The position numbers and the translations under genes are program-made. Below, in pieces: positions 1-7,031 of a stretch of 34,730 bases of DNA. The notes under the pieces are model-generated. The model was given only the letters and a program-made list of their open reading frames with translations, was not told the DNA's origin and did not search any database. The number at the start of each line of letters is the position of its first letter. Within the stretch, counting starts at the first letter, position 1. This DNA is from Candidatus Aerophobota bacterium. Lineage in GTDB: Bacteria; Aerophobota; Aerophobia; Aerophobales; B3-G15. The stretch covers positions 1-34,730 of the forward strand of contig JAGGZA010000035.1 in assembly GCA_021162265.1 (NCBI GenBank), given 5' to 3'.

Positions 1-82
1 GTATTAGAATATAAGGAAGTGTCAACCCTTGAAACCTTTAAAAATTTTTTAATTAAAAGCCGGGTATGCTTGAGAATCTATT

Positions 83-1153
83 TTATAAAAAGGCTCTCAA
101 TCTCCTTATGGCTTTTATTTTCTCAGTCCTTCCCACTCTGGCCTCTTGTAGAGCTTTGTGAAGGAGGAGAATACTCTCCTTGTAGGTTTGTTTATCCACA
201 GGGTAGGGATGTCCATCTTTTCCTCCATAGGCGAAGCTATAGGTAGCAGGGTCTTTAAAGCTTGGTTTTGCTCCATAAATTAAGTCAGAGACAAGAGCAA
301 GAGCTCTTATTGTTTTTGCTCCCACTCCTTTAACTTCCAGAACTTCTTCAAAATTTTTGGGATTTCTTTTATGAATGCTCTGAAGTGTCTTTTCCAACCT
401 ATCAGGTCTTACTTTTTCAACAGAAAAACTATGAGAGGGAGGCATTTTTAAATTATTTATCCTTTTTAGCTCTTTAATTATTTTGTAGGGTTTTTCCCTG
501 GAAAGTTCTGTACAGGCCTGTCTTGCCTTTTCACTTTCTCTTGCTACCATATTTAATCCCTCTCCCTTCCAGTCAGAACATATGCCAGAGTGTGGTTCAC
601 ATACAAAACTTTCTACTTTATCACCTATCCAGTGGTAGCGTCGGGCGTACCTGGTTAATTCATTCATTCCCTGCTGTATCACTGCCCATCTTCCTGAGGA
701 AGTAAAGAAAAAACAATGGTGATAAAGCTGGAATCCATCCTGCAATCCCGCTGTATCTACCTTTGCTGACATTTTACTGGCATAGATAAGAGTGGCAGGA
801 TTAACCTGGGTTTTTTCTGACCACTGTGTTATCTCCAGGGGAGTGCGTAATGCAACTTTTCCCTTTCCCCCTGTTACAAAGAGCCCTATTTCCTCCTCTA
901 TTCCTCTAATTCCCTCTTTTATTGCTCCACATACAGTAGTTGTTAATCCTGAACTGTGCCAGTCAAATCCAAGAACACAGCCCAGAGCTTGAAACCACAG
1001 AGGGTCAGAAATTTTTCTCAAAATTTCCTCGGGTCCTGAATCAGAGACAATAGCTATTATTATCTCTCTTGATAAAAGCTTCATTTTTTCAAAAAGCCAG
1101 CGGGGAGACTTACCATAGTGAAGAGGAAGGTCGGTAATTCCTGTTCTTTGCAT
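83..1153 (-). CDS. DUF763 family protein
   Basis: A 356-residue protein of the DUF763 family, which occurs mainly in archaea and thermophilic bacteria and whose function is not established as far as I know. The start MQRTGITDLPLHYGKSPRWL (residues 1-20) is a typical family N-terminus. Residues 270-290 (EVLEVKGVGAKTIRAL region) look like a helix-hairpin-helix, a fold that usually contacts DNA backbone. A second conserved-looking block is FAYGGKDGHPYPVDKQTY at 307-324. There is no signal peptide or membrane segment, so it should be cytoplasmic. It is the third gene of a minus-strand operon behind gpgS and a GT4 glycosyltransferase, with only 2 bases to the upstream gene. Family assignment is confident; nuclease or DNA-binding activity is only an inference from the hairpin motif. 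Confidence 0.85.
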   Translation of the reverse strand: MQRTGITDLPLHYGKSPRWLFEKMKLLSREIIIAIVSDSGPEEILRKISDPLWFQALGCVLGFDWHSSGLTTTVCGAIKEGIRGIEEEIGLFVTGGKGKVALRTPLEITQWSEKTQVNPATLIYASKMSAKVDTAGLQDGFQLYHHCFFFTSSGRWAVIQQGMNELTRYARRYHWIGDKVESFVCEPHSGICSDWKGEGLNMVARESEKARQACTELSREKPYKIIKELKRINNLKMPPSHSFSVEKVRPDRLEKTLQSIHKRNPKNFEEVLEVKGVGAKTIRALALVSDLIYGAKPSFKDPATYSFAYGGKDGHPYPVDKQTYKESILLLHKALQEARVGRTEKIKAIRRLRAFL

Positions 1154-1155
1154 TT

Positions 1156-2391
1156 TTATACCAGCTTACTTAAATAATTTTTATATATAGATTCCCAGGA
1201 GTAATGCATAATTACTCTTTTTTGCATATAGAAAGTAGGCAAATTTCCAATGTAATTTAAAATTTTAGAAGCTACCCTGGATGGACTTTCTTCTGGGTCT
1301 ATTTTTAAAGCATAATCTTTAACTACTTCAGGAAGAGGTTCTATATTGGTGCATATAATAGGCATCCGTTTTGCTCCTGCTTCAAGGAGGGGTATACCAA
1401 ATCCTTCTTGAGAAGAGGTAATAAAGAGGGCATCACAGATAGAGTAAAGGTCCCTTATCTCTTTGCAATTCAGTTTTAAACTATAAGTGTCCTTCCAGTC
1501 AGAAAGGAATATTACATCTCTTTCCAGGTTAAGGTGTCTGCATAGCTCATGCAGATGCCTGAAATAATAAATTGCTTCAGGATTGTGAGGATCAGGTGGA
1601 GCGGTAATTATAAATTTGCATTTTTTACCTTTTTTGTTTATTTCCTTTACAACTTTTATCCCAAATTCGTAATTTTTCCGTTTGAGAATTCTTGAAGGGA
1701 AGAACATCACAAGCTCAGCTTCAAAAATACCTTTATCCCATGCAAATTCCCATATTGAGTTAGAAATATCAAGAAAAGATTTTAAATCTATACCCACCGG
1801 GATTACCTGAATAAGTTCGGGTTTCACAGAAAATATACTGGCAAGTTCTCTCTGGCGTAATTTAGAAATAGCTACGTAGTTTACCCTGGGGTTGAATTCA
1901 GATAGAATCTTCCAGGGATACTTATCTGATTCAGGTATGTCATTTTCATATGCAGAGTTAAGAAATGTAGAATCATGACACCACAGGTAAAATTTTATCT
2001 TGGGAGAAAATTTTTTTATTAAATCTTTTAATGCACAGGTAAAGGGAAGATTAAAATGCATTGTCATAACATTATGAATAATACATACATCTATATCTCT
2101 TAGCTCCTTTTCTATTTTGAGAAAAATATTTTCTTTTAGTCTGTTAAATCCTTCTGATAATTTTCCTTCCTTTATTTCTCTATCCAGGTTCTTATCAACA
2201 AGTGCAAGAGACCTTATCTCAGGTATTACTTTTACTTCAATTTCATCTTCCCTTTTTCCCTCACCGGTAATTATTTTTACCTTATGGCCATTTTTAGCCA
2301 GAATTTTAGCATGAGCCTGGATTACAGTTTCTACACCGCCAACCACAGGAGGATAGGTATAGTGAACTATAGCTATTTTTTTCTTTTTCAT
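1156..2391 (-). CDS. Glycosyltransferase family 4 (GT-B fold), candidate solute glycosyltransferase
   Basis: A 411-residue cytoplasmic GT-B enzyme. The N-terminal domain opens with IAIVHYTYPPVVGGVETV (6-23), whose GGVE loop is typical of GT4. The C-terminal nucleotide-sugar domain begins near PSRILKRKNYEFGI (232-245) and carries the retaining E-x7-E motif at E329 to E337 (EGFGIPLLE). It follows gpgS by 2 bases and precedes DUF763 by 2 bases, so the three are surely co-transcribed. In Petrotoga a GpgS partner enzyme (MggA) adds mannose to glucosyl-3-phosphoglycerate on the way to mannosylglucosylglycerate. The neighbourhood makes such a role plausible, but acceptor specificity cannot be read from sequence. 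A general cell-surface GT4 is the alternative. Confidence 0.85.
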   Translation of the reverse strand: MKKKKIAIVHYTYPPVVGGVETVIQAHAKILAKNGHKVKIITGEGKREDEIEVKVIPEIRSLALVDKNLDREIKEGKLSEGFNRLKENIFLKIEKELRDIDVCIIHNVMTMHFNLPFTCALKDLIKKFSPKIKFYLWCHDSTFLNSAYENDIPESDKYPWKILSEFNPRVNYVAISKLRQRELASIFSVKPELIQVIPVGIDLKSFLDISNSIWEFAWDKGIFEAELVMFFPSRILKRKNYEFGIKVVKEINKKGKKCKFIITAPPDPHNPEAIYYFRHLHELCRHLNLERDVIFLSDWKDTYSLKLNCKEIRDLYSICDALFITSSQEGFGIPLLEAGAKRMPIICTNIEPLPEVVKDYALKIDPEESPSRVASKILNYIGNLPTFYMQKRVIMHYSWESIYKNYLSKLV

Positions 2392-2393
2392 CT

Positions 2394-3398
2394 CTATTCT
2401 GAAGTTTTTTGAAGGTAAAGACCTCTTTTTTTTCTGTATTCTTTTATCTCTATCATTGGTCTTCTTTCTGTAAGAACGAATTTTTCTTTTAAGAGAAAGA
2501 GCTCCTCTCCTTTGGCTCTTACAAGATAAAAGTAATTCTCAATTTTTTTATTTATTGAGATTATTCCCTGCTGTTGCAGACGCGTGAAAAAAGTATGAAG
2601 AATGACAAAAGACATTCTGCCAAGATCATCAAGGTTACGATTTCTGTGAATTCTTTTGTCAAGGTCTACCTGAGCGAGAGAAAAAAGGCCATATTGTTCA
2701 TATATATCAATCAAGAGCCCTATTTCCACGCCATATCCTACCCGGAAGGGAAGCTTTTCCAGAATTTCTCTTCTCCCTGCGTACTCGCCGGAAAGAGGTT
2801 GAAGAAATCCGGATAACTCTGGGTAAAAGTTTGAAAGAAGAGGACGAACAAGTATTTCAGTAACTCTTCCCCCTCCCGAGCGTCTAATTCTGCTACCTAT
2901 CTTTATAGGACGCTCATAAAATCCTTTTACATAACAAATATCATCAAATTCAAGTAAGGGACCTAAAAGACCATAGGCAAACTTGGGATGAATATTTTTA
3001 ATATCTGCATCTACCCAGAGAATTATATCACCTTCCAGAAGATAAAGACTTTTCCAGAGATTCTCTCCCTTTCCTCTTACGTATCCATACTGAGGAAGAC
3101 ACTCTGAGGCAAGATAGACTTTTGCTCCTGCTTCTTCTGCAATTTTCAGTGTATTATCAGTAGATCCACTGTCTATAACTGCTATTTCGTCTATAAGAGG
3201 GTAATTTATTTGAAGCTCATTTCTCATAACCTGAATTTCTTCTCCTATAGTCTCAGCTTCATTGAGAGTGGGAAAGGCAAGGCTTATCTTTAATTCTTTT
3301 TTTTCTTTTATATCCACAAGTCTTTTTATGTTGGAGAAACTGCTGTGGTGAAAAGTGTTTGTTTTAATCCAGCGATCTAAATTTTTTTGCCATTTCAA
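2394..3398 (-). CDS. gpgS: Glucosyl-3-phosphoglycerate synthase (GT81 type)
   Basis: A 334-residue GT-A glycosyltransferase resembling GpgS, which transfers glucose from an NDP-glucose to 3-phosphoglycerate, the first step to glucosylglycerate-type compatible solutes. Visible motifs are FPTLNEAETIG (42-52), VIDSGSTDNT (74-83), the metal-binding DxD as WVDAD (128-132), GGGRVTE (175-181), PLSGEY (201-206) and GYGVEIGLLID (221-231). This order is characteristic of GpgS/MpgS-like enzymes rather than generic GT2. The start is TTG at 3398, set by a perfect 11-base Shine-Dalgarno five bases upstream; the nearby ATG is out of frame. It is the first gene of a three-gene operon with its own promoter at 3436-3464. 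No dedicated phosphatase (GpgP) is adjacent. A mannosyl-3-phosphoglycerate synthase is a less likely reading. Confidence 0.8.
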   Translation of the reverse strand: MKWQKNLDRWIKTNTFHHSSFSNIKRLVDIKEKKELKISLAFPTLNEAETIGEEIQVMRNELQINYPLIDEIAVIDSGSTDNTLKIAEEAGAKVYLASECLPQYGYVRGKGENLWKSLYLLEGDIILWVDADIKNIHPKFAYGLLGPLLEFDDICYVKGFYERPIKIGSRIRRSGGGRVTEILVRPLLSNFYPELSGFLQPLSGEYAGRREILEKLPFRVGYGVEIGLLIDIYEQYGLFSLAQVDLDKRIHRNRNLDDLGRMSFVILHTFFTRLQQQGIISINKKIENYFYLVRAKGEELFLLKEKFVLTERRPMIEIKEYRKKRGLYLQKTSE

Positions 3399-3403
3399 AA
3401 ATA

Positions 3404-3414
3404 ATCACCTCCTT
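3404..3414 (-). promoter_or_regulatory. Full-length Shine-Dalgarno of gpgS
   Basis: On the minus strand the sequence is AAGGAGGTGAT, the full complement of the usual bacterial 16S rRNA 3' end, five bases before the TTG at 3398. It decides the start codon and predicts strong initiation despite the TTG. Confidence 0.85.
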
Positions 3415-3435
3415 TTTTCTTTTTAGCTATGTTAT

Positions 3436-3464
3436 ATTATACGAAAATACTAAGCTATAGTCAA
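3436..3464 (-). promoter_or_regulatory. Promoter of the gpgS-GT4-DUF763 operon
   Basis: Reading on the minus strand: TTGACT (3464-3459), 17-base spacer, perfect TATAAT (3441-3436). Transcription would start near 3429, giving a leader of about 30 bases containing the Shine-Dalgarno. It lies back to back with the tRNA-Pro promoter. Confidence 0.75.
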
Positions 3465-3478
3465 TTTTTAGGCGCTTC

Positions 3479-3506
3479 TTGACTTAAAAAGGGGTGGTTT
3501 TATAAT
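3479..3506 (+). promoter_or_regulatory. Promoter of tRNA-Pro
   Basis: TTGACT at 3479-3484, 16-base spacer, perfect TATAAT at 3501-3506. The predicted start lies near 3513, leaving a 5' leader of roughly 14 bases for RNase P to remove. Its -35 box is 14 bp from that of the divergent gpgS promoter. Confidence 0.75.
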
Positions 3507-3527
3507 TAATTTGTGTTTTAGTTAGTT

Positions 3528-3606
3528 CGGGGCGTAGCGCAGCTTGGTTTAGCGCGCTTGCTTTGGGAGCAAGAGGTCGTCGGTTCAAATCCGACCGCCC
3601 CGACCA
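3528..3606 (+). tRNA. tRNA-Pro (anticodon UGG)
   Basis: The acceptor stem CGGGGCG pairs perfectly with CGCCCCG at 3596-3602, then discriminator A3603 and an encoded CCA at 3604-3606. The D stem is GCGC/GCGC. The anticodon stem CTTGC/GCAAG encloses loop TTTGGGA with anticodon TGG, and the T arm is GTCGG-TTCAAAT-CCGAC. The first acceptor pair is C1-G72 and the discriminator is A, as usual for bacterial proline tRNA. No T-rich terminator follows, so the transcript probably continues into the thioesterase gene. Confidence 0.97.
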
Positions 3607-3637
3607 TAAAGCTAATATATCTATATTGCATATTAAA

Positions 3638-4114
3638 ATGGAGAAAAAAACACCAGCCGAGTCTCTTACTATTCTCTCTCAGGTGATGATGCCTTACCAC
3701 GCCAGTCATTATGGTAACGTGCATGGGGGCATAATAATGAAACTTGTAGATGAGGTTGCTTATGTTGCTGCTTCTCGTCATGCAAGGTGTAATGTAGTTA
3801 CAGCTTCTATAGACTCACTTGATTTTAAGCATCCTGTTCGTATAGGTGATGTTGTTACCTTGAGGGCAAAGCTCGTCTTTGTTGGTAAAACCAGTATGGA
3901 AGTTGAGGTCCATGTTGAAACTGAGAGGATAAAAACTGGAGAAACCCTGCCTGTAGCTACAGCTTACCTTACTATGGTTGCTCTTAATGAGGAAGGGCAC
4001 CCCACTCCTGTTCCCCAGCTAATCTTAGAAACAGAAGAGGAGAGGAAAAAGTATCAGGAAGCAAAACTTCGCCGTGAGAGAAAGCTTGAGAAGATAAAGA
4101 AAGTTTACCCTTGA
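3638..4114 (+). CDS. Acyl-CoA thioesterase, hotdog fold (YciA/cytosolic thioesterase type)
   Basis: A 158-residue hotdog-fold protein that would hydrolyse an acyl-CoA to the free acid and CoA in the cytoplasm. The sequence MMPYHASHYGNVHGGIIMKL (17-36) followed by D38 is the usual active-site stretch of the YciA/BFIT-like group, and the D-F-K-H-P-V strand at 62-67 matches the 'D...P...GD' pattern (GD at 70-71). The C-terminal 30 residues are highly charged (KKYQEAKLRRERKLEKIKK) and probably form a helix. An in-frame start further upstream would lie inside the tRNA, so ATG 3638 is used; no clear Shine-Dalgarno is present. It starts 31 bases after the tRNA CCA and may depend on the tRNA promoter. 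Acyl-chain specificity is unknown. Confidence 0.8.
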   Translation: MEKKTPAESLTILSQVMMPYHASHYGNVHGGIIMKLVDEVAYVAASRHARCNVVTASIDSLDFKHPVRIGDVVTLRAKLVFVGKTSMEVEVHVETERIKTGETLPVATAYLTMVALNEEGHPTPVPQLILETEEERKKYQEAKLRRERKLEKIKKVYP

Positions 4115-4136
4115 GTCTTCCTGACACAAAGATTAA

Positions 4137-5321
4137 CTAAAGTCTTGCTTCAAGAGCTATAGAGGGACCTGTTAGCAAAATGTTTTTTTTGGGATTGGGT
4201 GTCCACAGTTCCTCAATGCTTGAGAAAGGACTTTTATAGTGAAATAAAGCAGGGACAGGGATGTTTCGCCATAAGCTATAAAAATATCCAAAAGTTAAAG
4301 TTAAATTAGTAGAAAGGGCAAACTTAAGATAAGCTTCTCCTTCAAGAAGAGGAATGATAGTTGTGGAGCTTTGCCGGAAAGGAAAATCTCCCTTCCAATA
4401 AAAACTACCTGATTCAAATTCCCCACCAGATGTTTGAGGATAACCACTCCATACAGCATCATCAATATCTACAAAGAGAGCCTCTCTGTTTACAAAACCA
4501 ACCAGATAAGAACAGGAAGCTCTCACCCTTAAACTAATTCTCCTGGCAAGCCTGCGTTGACTTACAATTCCCAGGGAAGGTCCAATACCTGTTGTTTTTA
4601 CATTAGAGGTAACTTTTAAGTCGTAGTTATCATAATAATAGTAATCATCCCAGAAATCATACCAGGGTAAAGAATAATACCCTCCTTCCAGGTCTGATAT
4701 TTCAAATTCTCCATTAACCCTTTGTTTATCATTAAAAATAGCATTTACATATCGCAGTCCCCAGGTGATGTTAACTCCAGGTAGATTTGTTGCCCGCGAA
4801 AATAGGTAAAATGTTGTTAAAGAAAACTTCCTTGATGCATCGTATACTGTTGATACCCGGGAGGGATCAACCAAAAGATTTCCTTCCTCATCCCAGGAAT
4901 AGGAATAGCTGTAAAATTCTTCCCCCCACATGGTTAATGCAGGGGTGGAGAAAAAAAGCTGTTCCTCGCTCTCCCAAAGGCTTTCTCCTGGTAGCCTTCC
5001 TGAAACCGAACCATAGCCAGATGTCCACCAGCCACCTATATTTAAAGAAGGATTTCTCCCTAATGAGATCAGGACCAATGGTGTCAGCTCAAGTCTGGGA
5101 TTTACAGTTACTGCCTCGGATGAATATCCATAGTTAAAGTTAACGCCCTCCTCTCCATCCGTAAAATAAGGTTCATAATTTACTCCTGCAGAGCCTATGG
5201 TCTCATCTACCCCTGCTGTGCCCGGGAAAATAATGCCAAGCTCAATTTGCCTTGCTGTTACTTCTACGGTGAATAAGAGCGTGAATGCTACTACCATCAG
5301 GTTTGCTAATTTTAGTCTCAT
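4137..5321 (-). CDS. Exported beta-rich protein, probable outer-membrane beta-barrel (hypothetical)
   Basis: A 394-residue protein I cannot assign to a named family. Residues 1-22 form a signal peptide (MRLKLANLMVVAFTLLFTVEV then TA-R, likely cleavage after VTA). The mature part has no further membrane helix and is rich in Tyr, Trp, Gly and Ser in alternating polar/non-polar runs, such as YYYYDNYDLKVTSNVKTTG, and ends in a strand-like GPSIALEARL. That composition is typical of outer-membrane beta-barrels. The ATG at 5321 is preferred over an in-frame start 17 codons upstream because AAGGA lies six bases before it and the signal peptide begins there. It is monocistronic, convergent with the thioesterase gene (22-base gap) and divergent from the M20 gene. 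Role unknown. Confidence 0.6.
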   Translation of the reverse strand: MRLKLANLMVVAFTLLFTVEVTARQIELGIIFPGTAGVDETIGSAGVNYEPYFTDGEEGVNFNYGYSSEAVTVNPRLELTPLVLISLGRNPSLNIGGWWTSGYGSVSGRLPGESLWESEEQLFFSTPALTMWGEEFYSYSYSWDEEGNLLVDPSRVSTVYDASRKFSLTTFYLFSRATNLPGVNITWGLRYVNAIFNDKQRVNGEFEISDLEGGYYSLPWYDFWDDYYYYDNYDLKVTSNVKTTGIGPSLGIVSQRRLARRISLRVRASCSYLVGFVNREALFVDIDDAVWSGYPQTSGGEFESGSFYWKGDFPFRQSSTTIIPLLEGEAYLKFALSTNLTLTFGYFYSLWRNIPVPALFHYKSPFSSIEELWTPNPKKNILLTGPSIALEARL

Positions 5322-5343
5322 TTTTAATCCTTGCTTTTTTAAG

Positions 5344-5372
5344 ATTTTACAATTAATAAAACTTTTAGTCAA
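5344..5372 (-). promoter_or_regulatory. Promoter of the exported beta-rich protein gene
   Basis: On the minus strand: TTGACT (5372-5367), 17-base spacer, TAAAAT (5349-5344). Start near 5337 gives a short leader with AAGGA at 5332-5328. Its -35 box is only 4 bp from that of the divergent promoter at 5377. Confidence 0.65.
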
Positions 5373-5376
5373 TTAT

Positions 5377-5404
5377 TTGACACTCCTCCTCTATATGGTA
5401 AAAT
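5377..5404 (+). promoter_or_regulatory. Promoter of the M20-dut-ftsK-pgsA-pgpA operon
   Basis: TTGACA at 5377-5382, 16-base spacer, TAAAAT at 5399-5404, preceded by an extended -10 TG at 5396-5397. The predicted start near 5411 leaves a leader of about 18 bases carrying AAGGTGG. Confidence 0.75.
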
Positions 5405-5428
5405 TCCCTTGAATGCAAGGTGGAAGCC

Positions 5429-6601
5429 ATGGAATCTCTGTCCTGGTTAAATGCTCTTTCGTCAAAAGTAAACGAGGAGGAAATGATTGAGCTTGCTCTG
5501 AAGCTCATTGAGAAAAATACTACCAATCCACCGGGAAATGAATGTCTGGTAAAAGATACAATAGTGGAATATCTTGGCAAGTTAGGAGCACGGATAGAAA
5601 TTCTTGAGTCTGCTCCTCAAAGATGTAATATTCTGGGATATATAGGAGAAGGACATCCTGTTGCTGCTATAATCTGTCACATGGATGTCGTACCTCCTGG
5701 TGACGGTTGGTATTCTGACCCTTTTTCACCTAAGGTGAAAGAAGGTAAAATATATGGCAGAGGAGCTGTGGATAATAAAGGCCCTTTTGCTGCAAGCTGG
5801 GCAGGGATAAAAGCTCTTCTTGATGCAGGTATTACTTTAAAGGGTACTGTAGTTCTGGGAGCAGTTGCCGATGAGGAAAGAGGTTCTTTTTATGGAATGC
5901 AATATCTTCTTAATAAAGGTTTTCATCCTGACTTCTGTGTGATTCCTGATGGAGGGAGCTTAAATCAGATAATCATAGGGGAAAAGGGGAGAATGGAGGT
6001 TTTTTTGAGTGCAAAGGGAAAATCAGCTCATGCCTCTCAACCCCATAAGGGTGATAATGCCATATACAGGATGGTTAACTATCTTAATCTTTTAAAAAAT
6101 TTTAATTTAAAAGGAGATTATCACCCGTTGTTTGACCCTCCTACCATAAACCTGGGTCAGATAAAAGGCGGAGAGGCTCCCAATATAGTTCCTGATAGGT
6201 GCTATGCAACTCTTGATATAAGGTATCCCTTGGGAATGGAAGAGAAAGACATAATAATTCAGCTTGAAGATCTTGCTTTAAGATGTGAGGGAGGAATTGA
6301 AATTAAAAAAAGGGATTTTTCCGTGAGACCGCATCTTCTTGATGTAAACCATCCCCTTGTTAAAGTATGCAAAGATTTAGCAAGAAGTTTTGGTATTTCC
6401 CTTCAGGCAGGCACTATGGGTGGCATTACCCTGGCTAAAAATCTTTATTTCAGGAAGATTCCTGCTATAGTACATTCTCCCACCATGCAGCCGGTGGCTC
6501 ATCAGGCTAATGAATATGTGGAGATTAAGAACCTTACAATTTGTGCTAAACTCTGGGCTGGAGTAATAGCAAGGCTTATAGGGGAATTAAATGAGAGATA
6601 G
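5429..6601 (+). CDS. M20 family metallopeptidase / ArgE-DapE-type deacylase
   Basis: A 390-residue zinc amidohydrolase of the M20 family, which cleaves peptide or N-acyl amide bonds of small substrates in the cytoplasm. Expected metal and catalytic residues are present: H84 and D86 (CHMDV), bridging D115 (RGAVDNKG), catalytic E149 and ligand E150 (ADEERG), D174 (IPDGG), and H358 in AHQANEYV. The dimerisation lid is the middle third, including SAKGKSAHASQPHKG. ATG 5429 is preferred to an in-frame GTG at 5420, because the Shine-Dalgarno AAGGTGG overlaps that GTG and the predicted mRNA start is near 5411. It overlaps dut by 11 bases. Dipeptidase, acetylornithine deacetylase and succinyl-diaminopimelate desuccinylase cannot be told apart here; no lysine or arginine genes adjoin it. 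Confidence 0.85.
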   Translation: MESLSWLNALSSKVNEEEMIELALKLIEKNTTNPPGNECLVKDTIVEYLGKLGARIEILESAPQRCNILGYIGEGHPVAAIICHMDVVPPGDGWYSDPFSPKVKEGKIYGRGAVDNKGPFAASWAGIKALLDAGITLKGTVVLGAVADEERGSFYGMQYLLNKGFHPDFCVIPDGGSLNQIIIGEKGRMEVFLSAKGKSAHASQPHKGDNAIYRMVNYLNLLKNFNLKGDYHPLFDPPTINLGQIKGGEAPNIVPDRCYATLDIRYPLGMEEKDIIIQLEDLALRCEGGIEIKKRDFSVRPHLLDVNHPLVKVCKDLARSFGISLQAGTMGGITLAKNLYFRKIPAIVHSPTMQPVAHQANEYVEIKNLTICAKLWAGVIARLIGELNER

Positions 6602-7028
6602 AGTAGAGCTGGAAGTTGTAAGGCTTAAAAAAGATCTTCCTCTTCCTTCTTATATGAGCGAGGGAGCAGTTGGTATGGACCTTTATGCAGCGGAAAAGGT
6701 TCATCTTGCTCCAGGTCAGATAAAACTTGTTTCTACCGGAATAAAGGTAAAAATTCCATATGGTTACGAACTTCAGATAAGACCGAGAAGCGGTCTTGCC
6801 ACCCGGGGCATTGGAATACCTAATTCTCCTGGAACTGTTGATAATGATTATCGAGGAGAGATTAAAGTTTGCCTTATTAATTTTGGCAAAGACCCATTTA
6901 CAATAAATAAAGGAGATAGAATTGCTCAGGCAGTGGTATCACCAGTTGTTCGGGCGAAAATAAAATGTGTTGATTCTCTTAACTCTACTATTAGAGGCGA
7001 GGGGGGATTTGGTCATACAGGGAGGTGA
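6591..7028 (+). CDS. dut: dUTP diphosphatase
   Basis: A 145-residue trimeric dUTPase that converts dUTP to dUMP and PPi, keeping uracil out of DNA and supplying dUMP to thymidylate synthase. All five family motifs are visible in order: GAVGMDLYA, RPRSGLATRG, the substrate loop GTVDNDYRGEI with catalytic Asp, GDRIAQAVV, and the C-terminal flap RGEGGFGHTGR. Length is normal. The ATG lies inside the end of the M20 gene (11-base overlap) with GGGGAA ahead of it, which suggests translational coupling. Confidence 0.96.
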   Translation: MRDRVELEVVRLKKDLPLPSYMSEGAVGMDLYAAEKVHLAPGQIKLVSTGIKVKIPYGYELQIRPRSGLATRGIGIPNSPGTVDNDYRGEIKVCLINFGKDPFTINKGDRIAQAVVSPVVRAKIKCVDSLNSTIRGEGGFGHTGR

Positions 7029-7031
7029 GGT

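Noticed and set aside
19..246. Plus-strand 75-codon frame at the left edge.
   Set aside because: Most of it is antisense to the DUF763 gene, and it has no clear Shine-Dalgarno or recognisable family. The first 82 bases are AT-rich with a weak inverted repeat and hold nothing I can call.
3518..3781. Minus-strand 87-codon frame containing GFEPTTSCSQSKRAKPSCATP.
   Set aside because: This is the antisense translation of the tRNA-Pro gene, a well-known false protein seen in databases as an 'AVGFEPTTS' hypothetical; the rest lies antisense to the thioesterase.
4787..5137. Plus-strand 116-codon frame inside the exported beta-rich gene.
   Set aside because: It lies wholly antisense to a gene with a good promoter, Shine-Dalgarno and signal peptide, and its product resembles no protein family.
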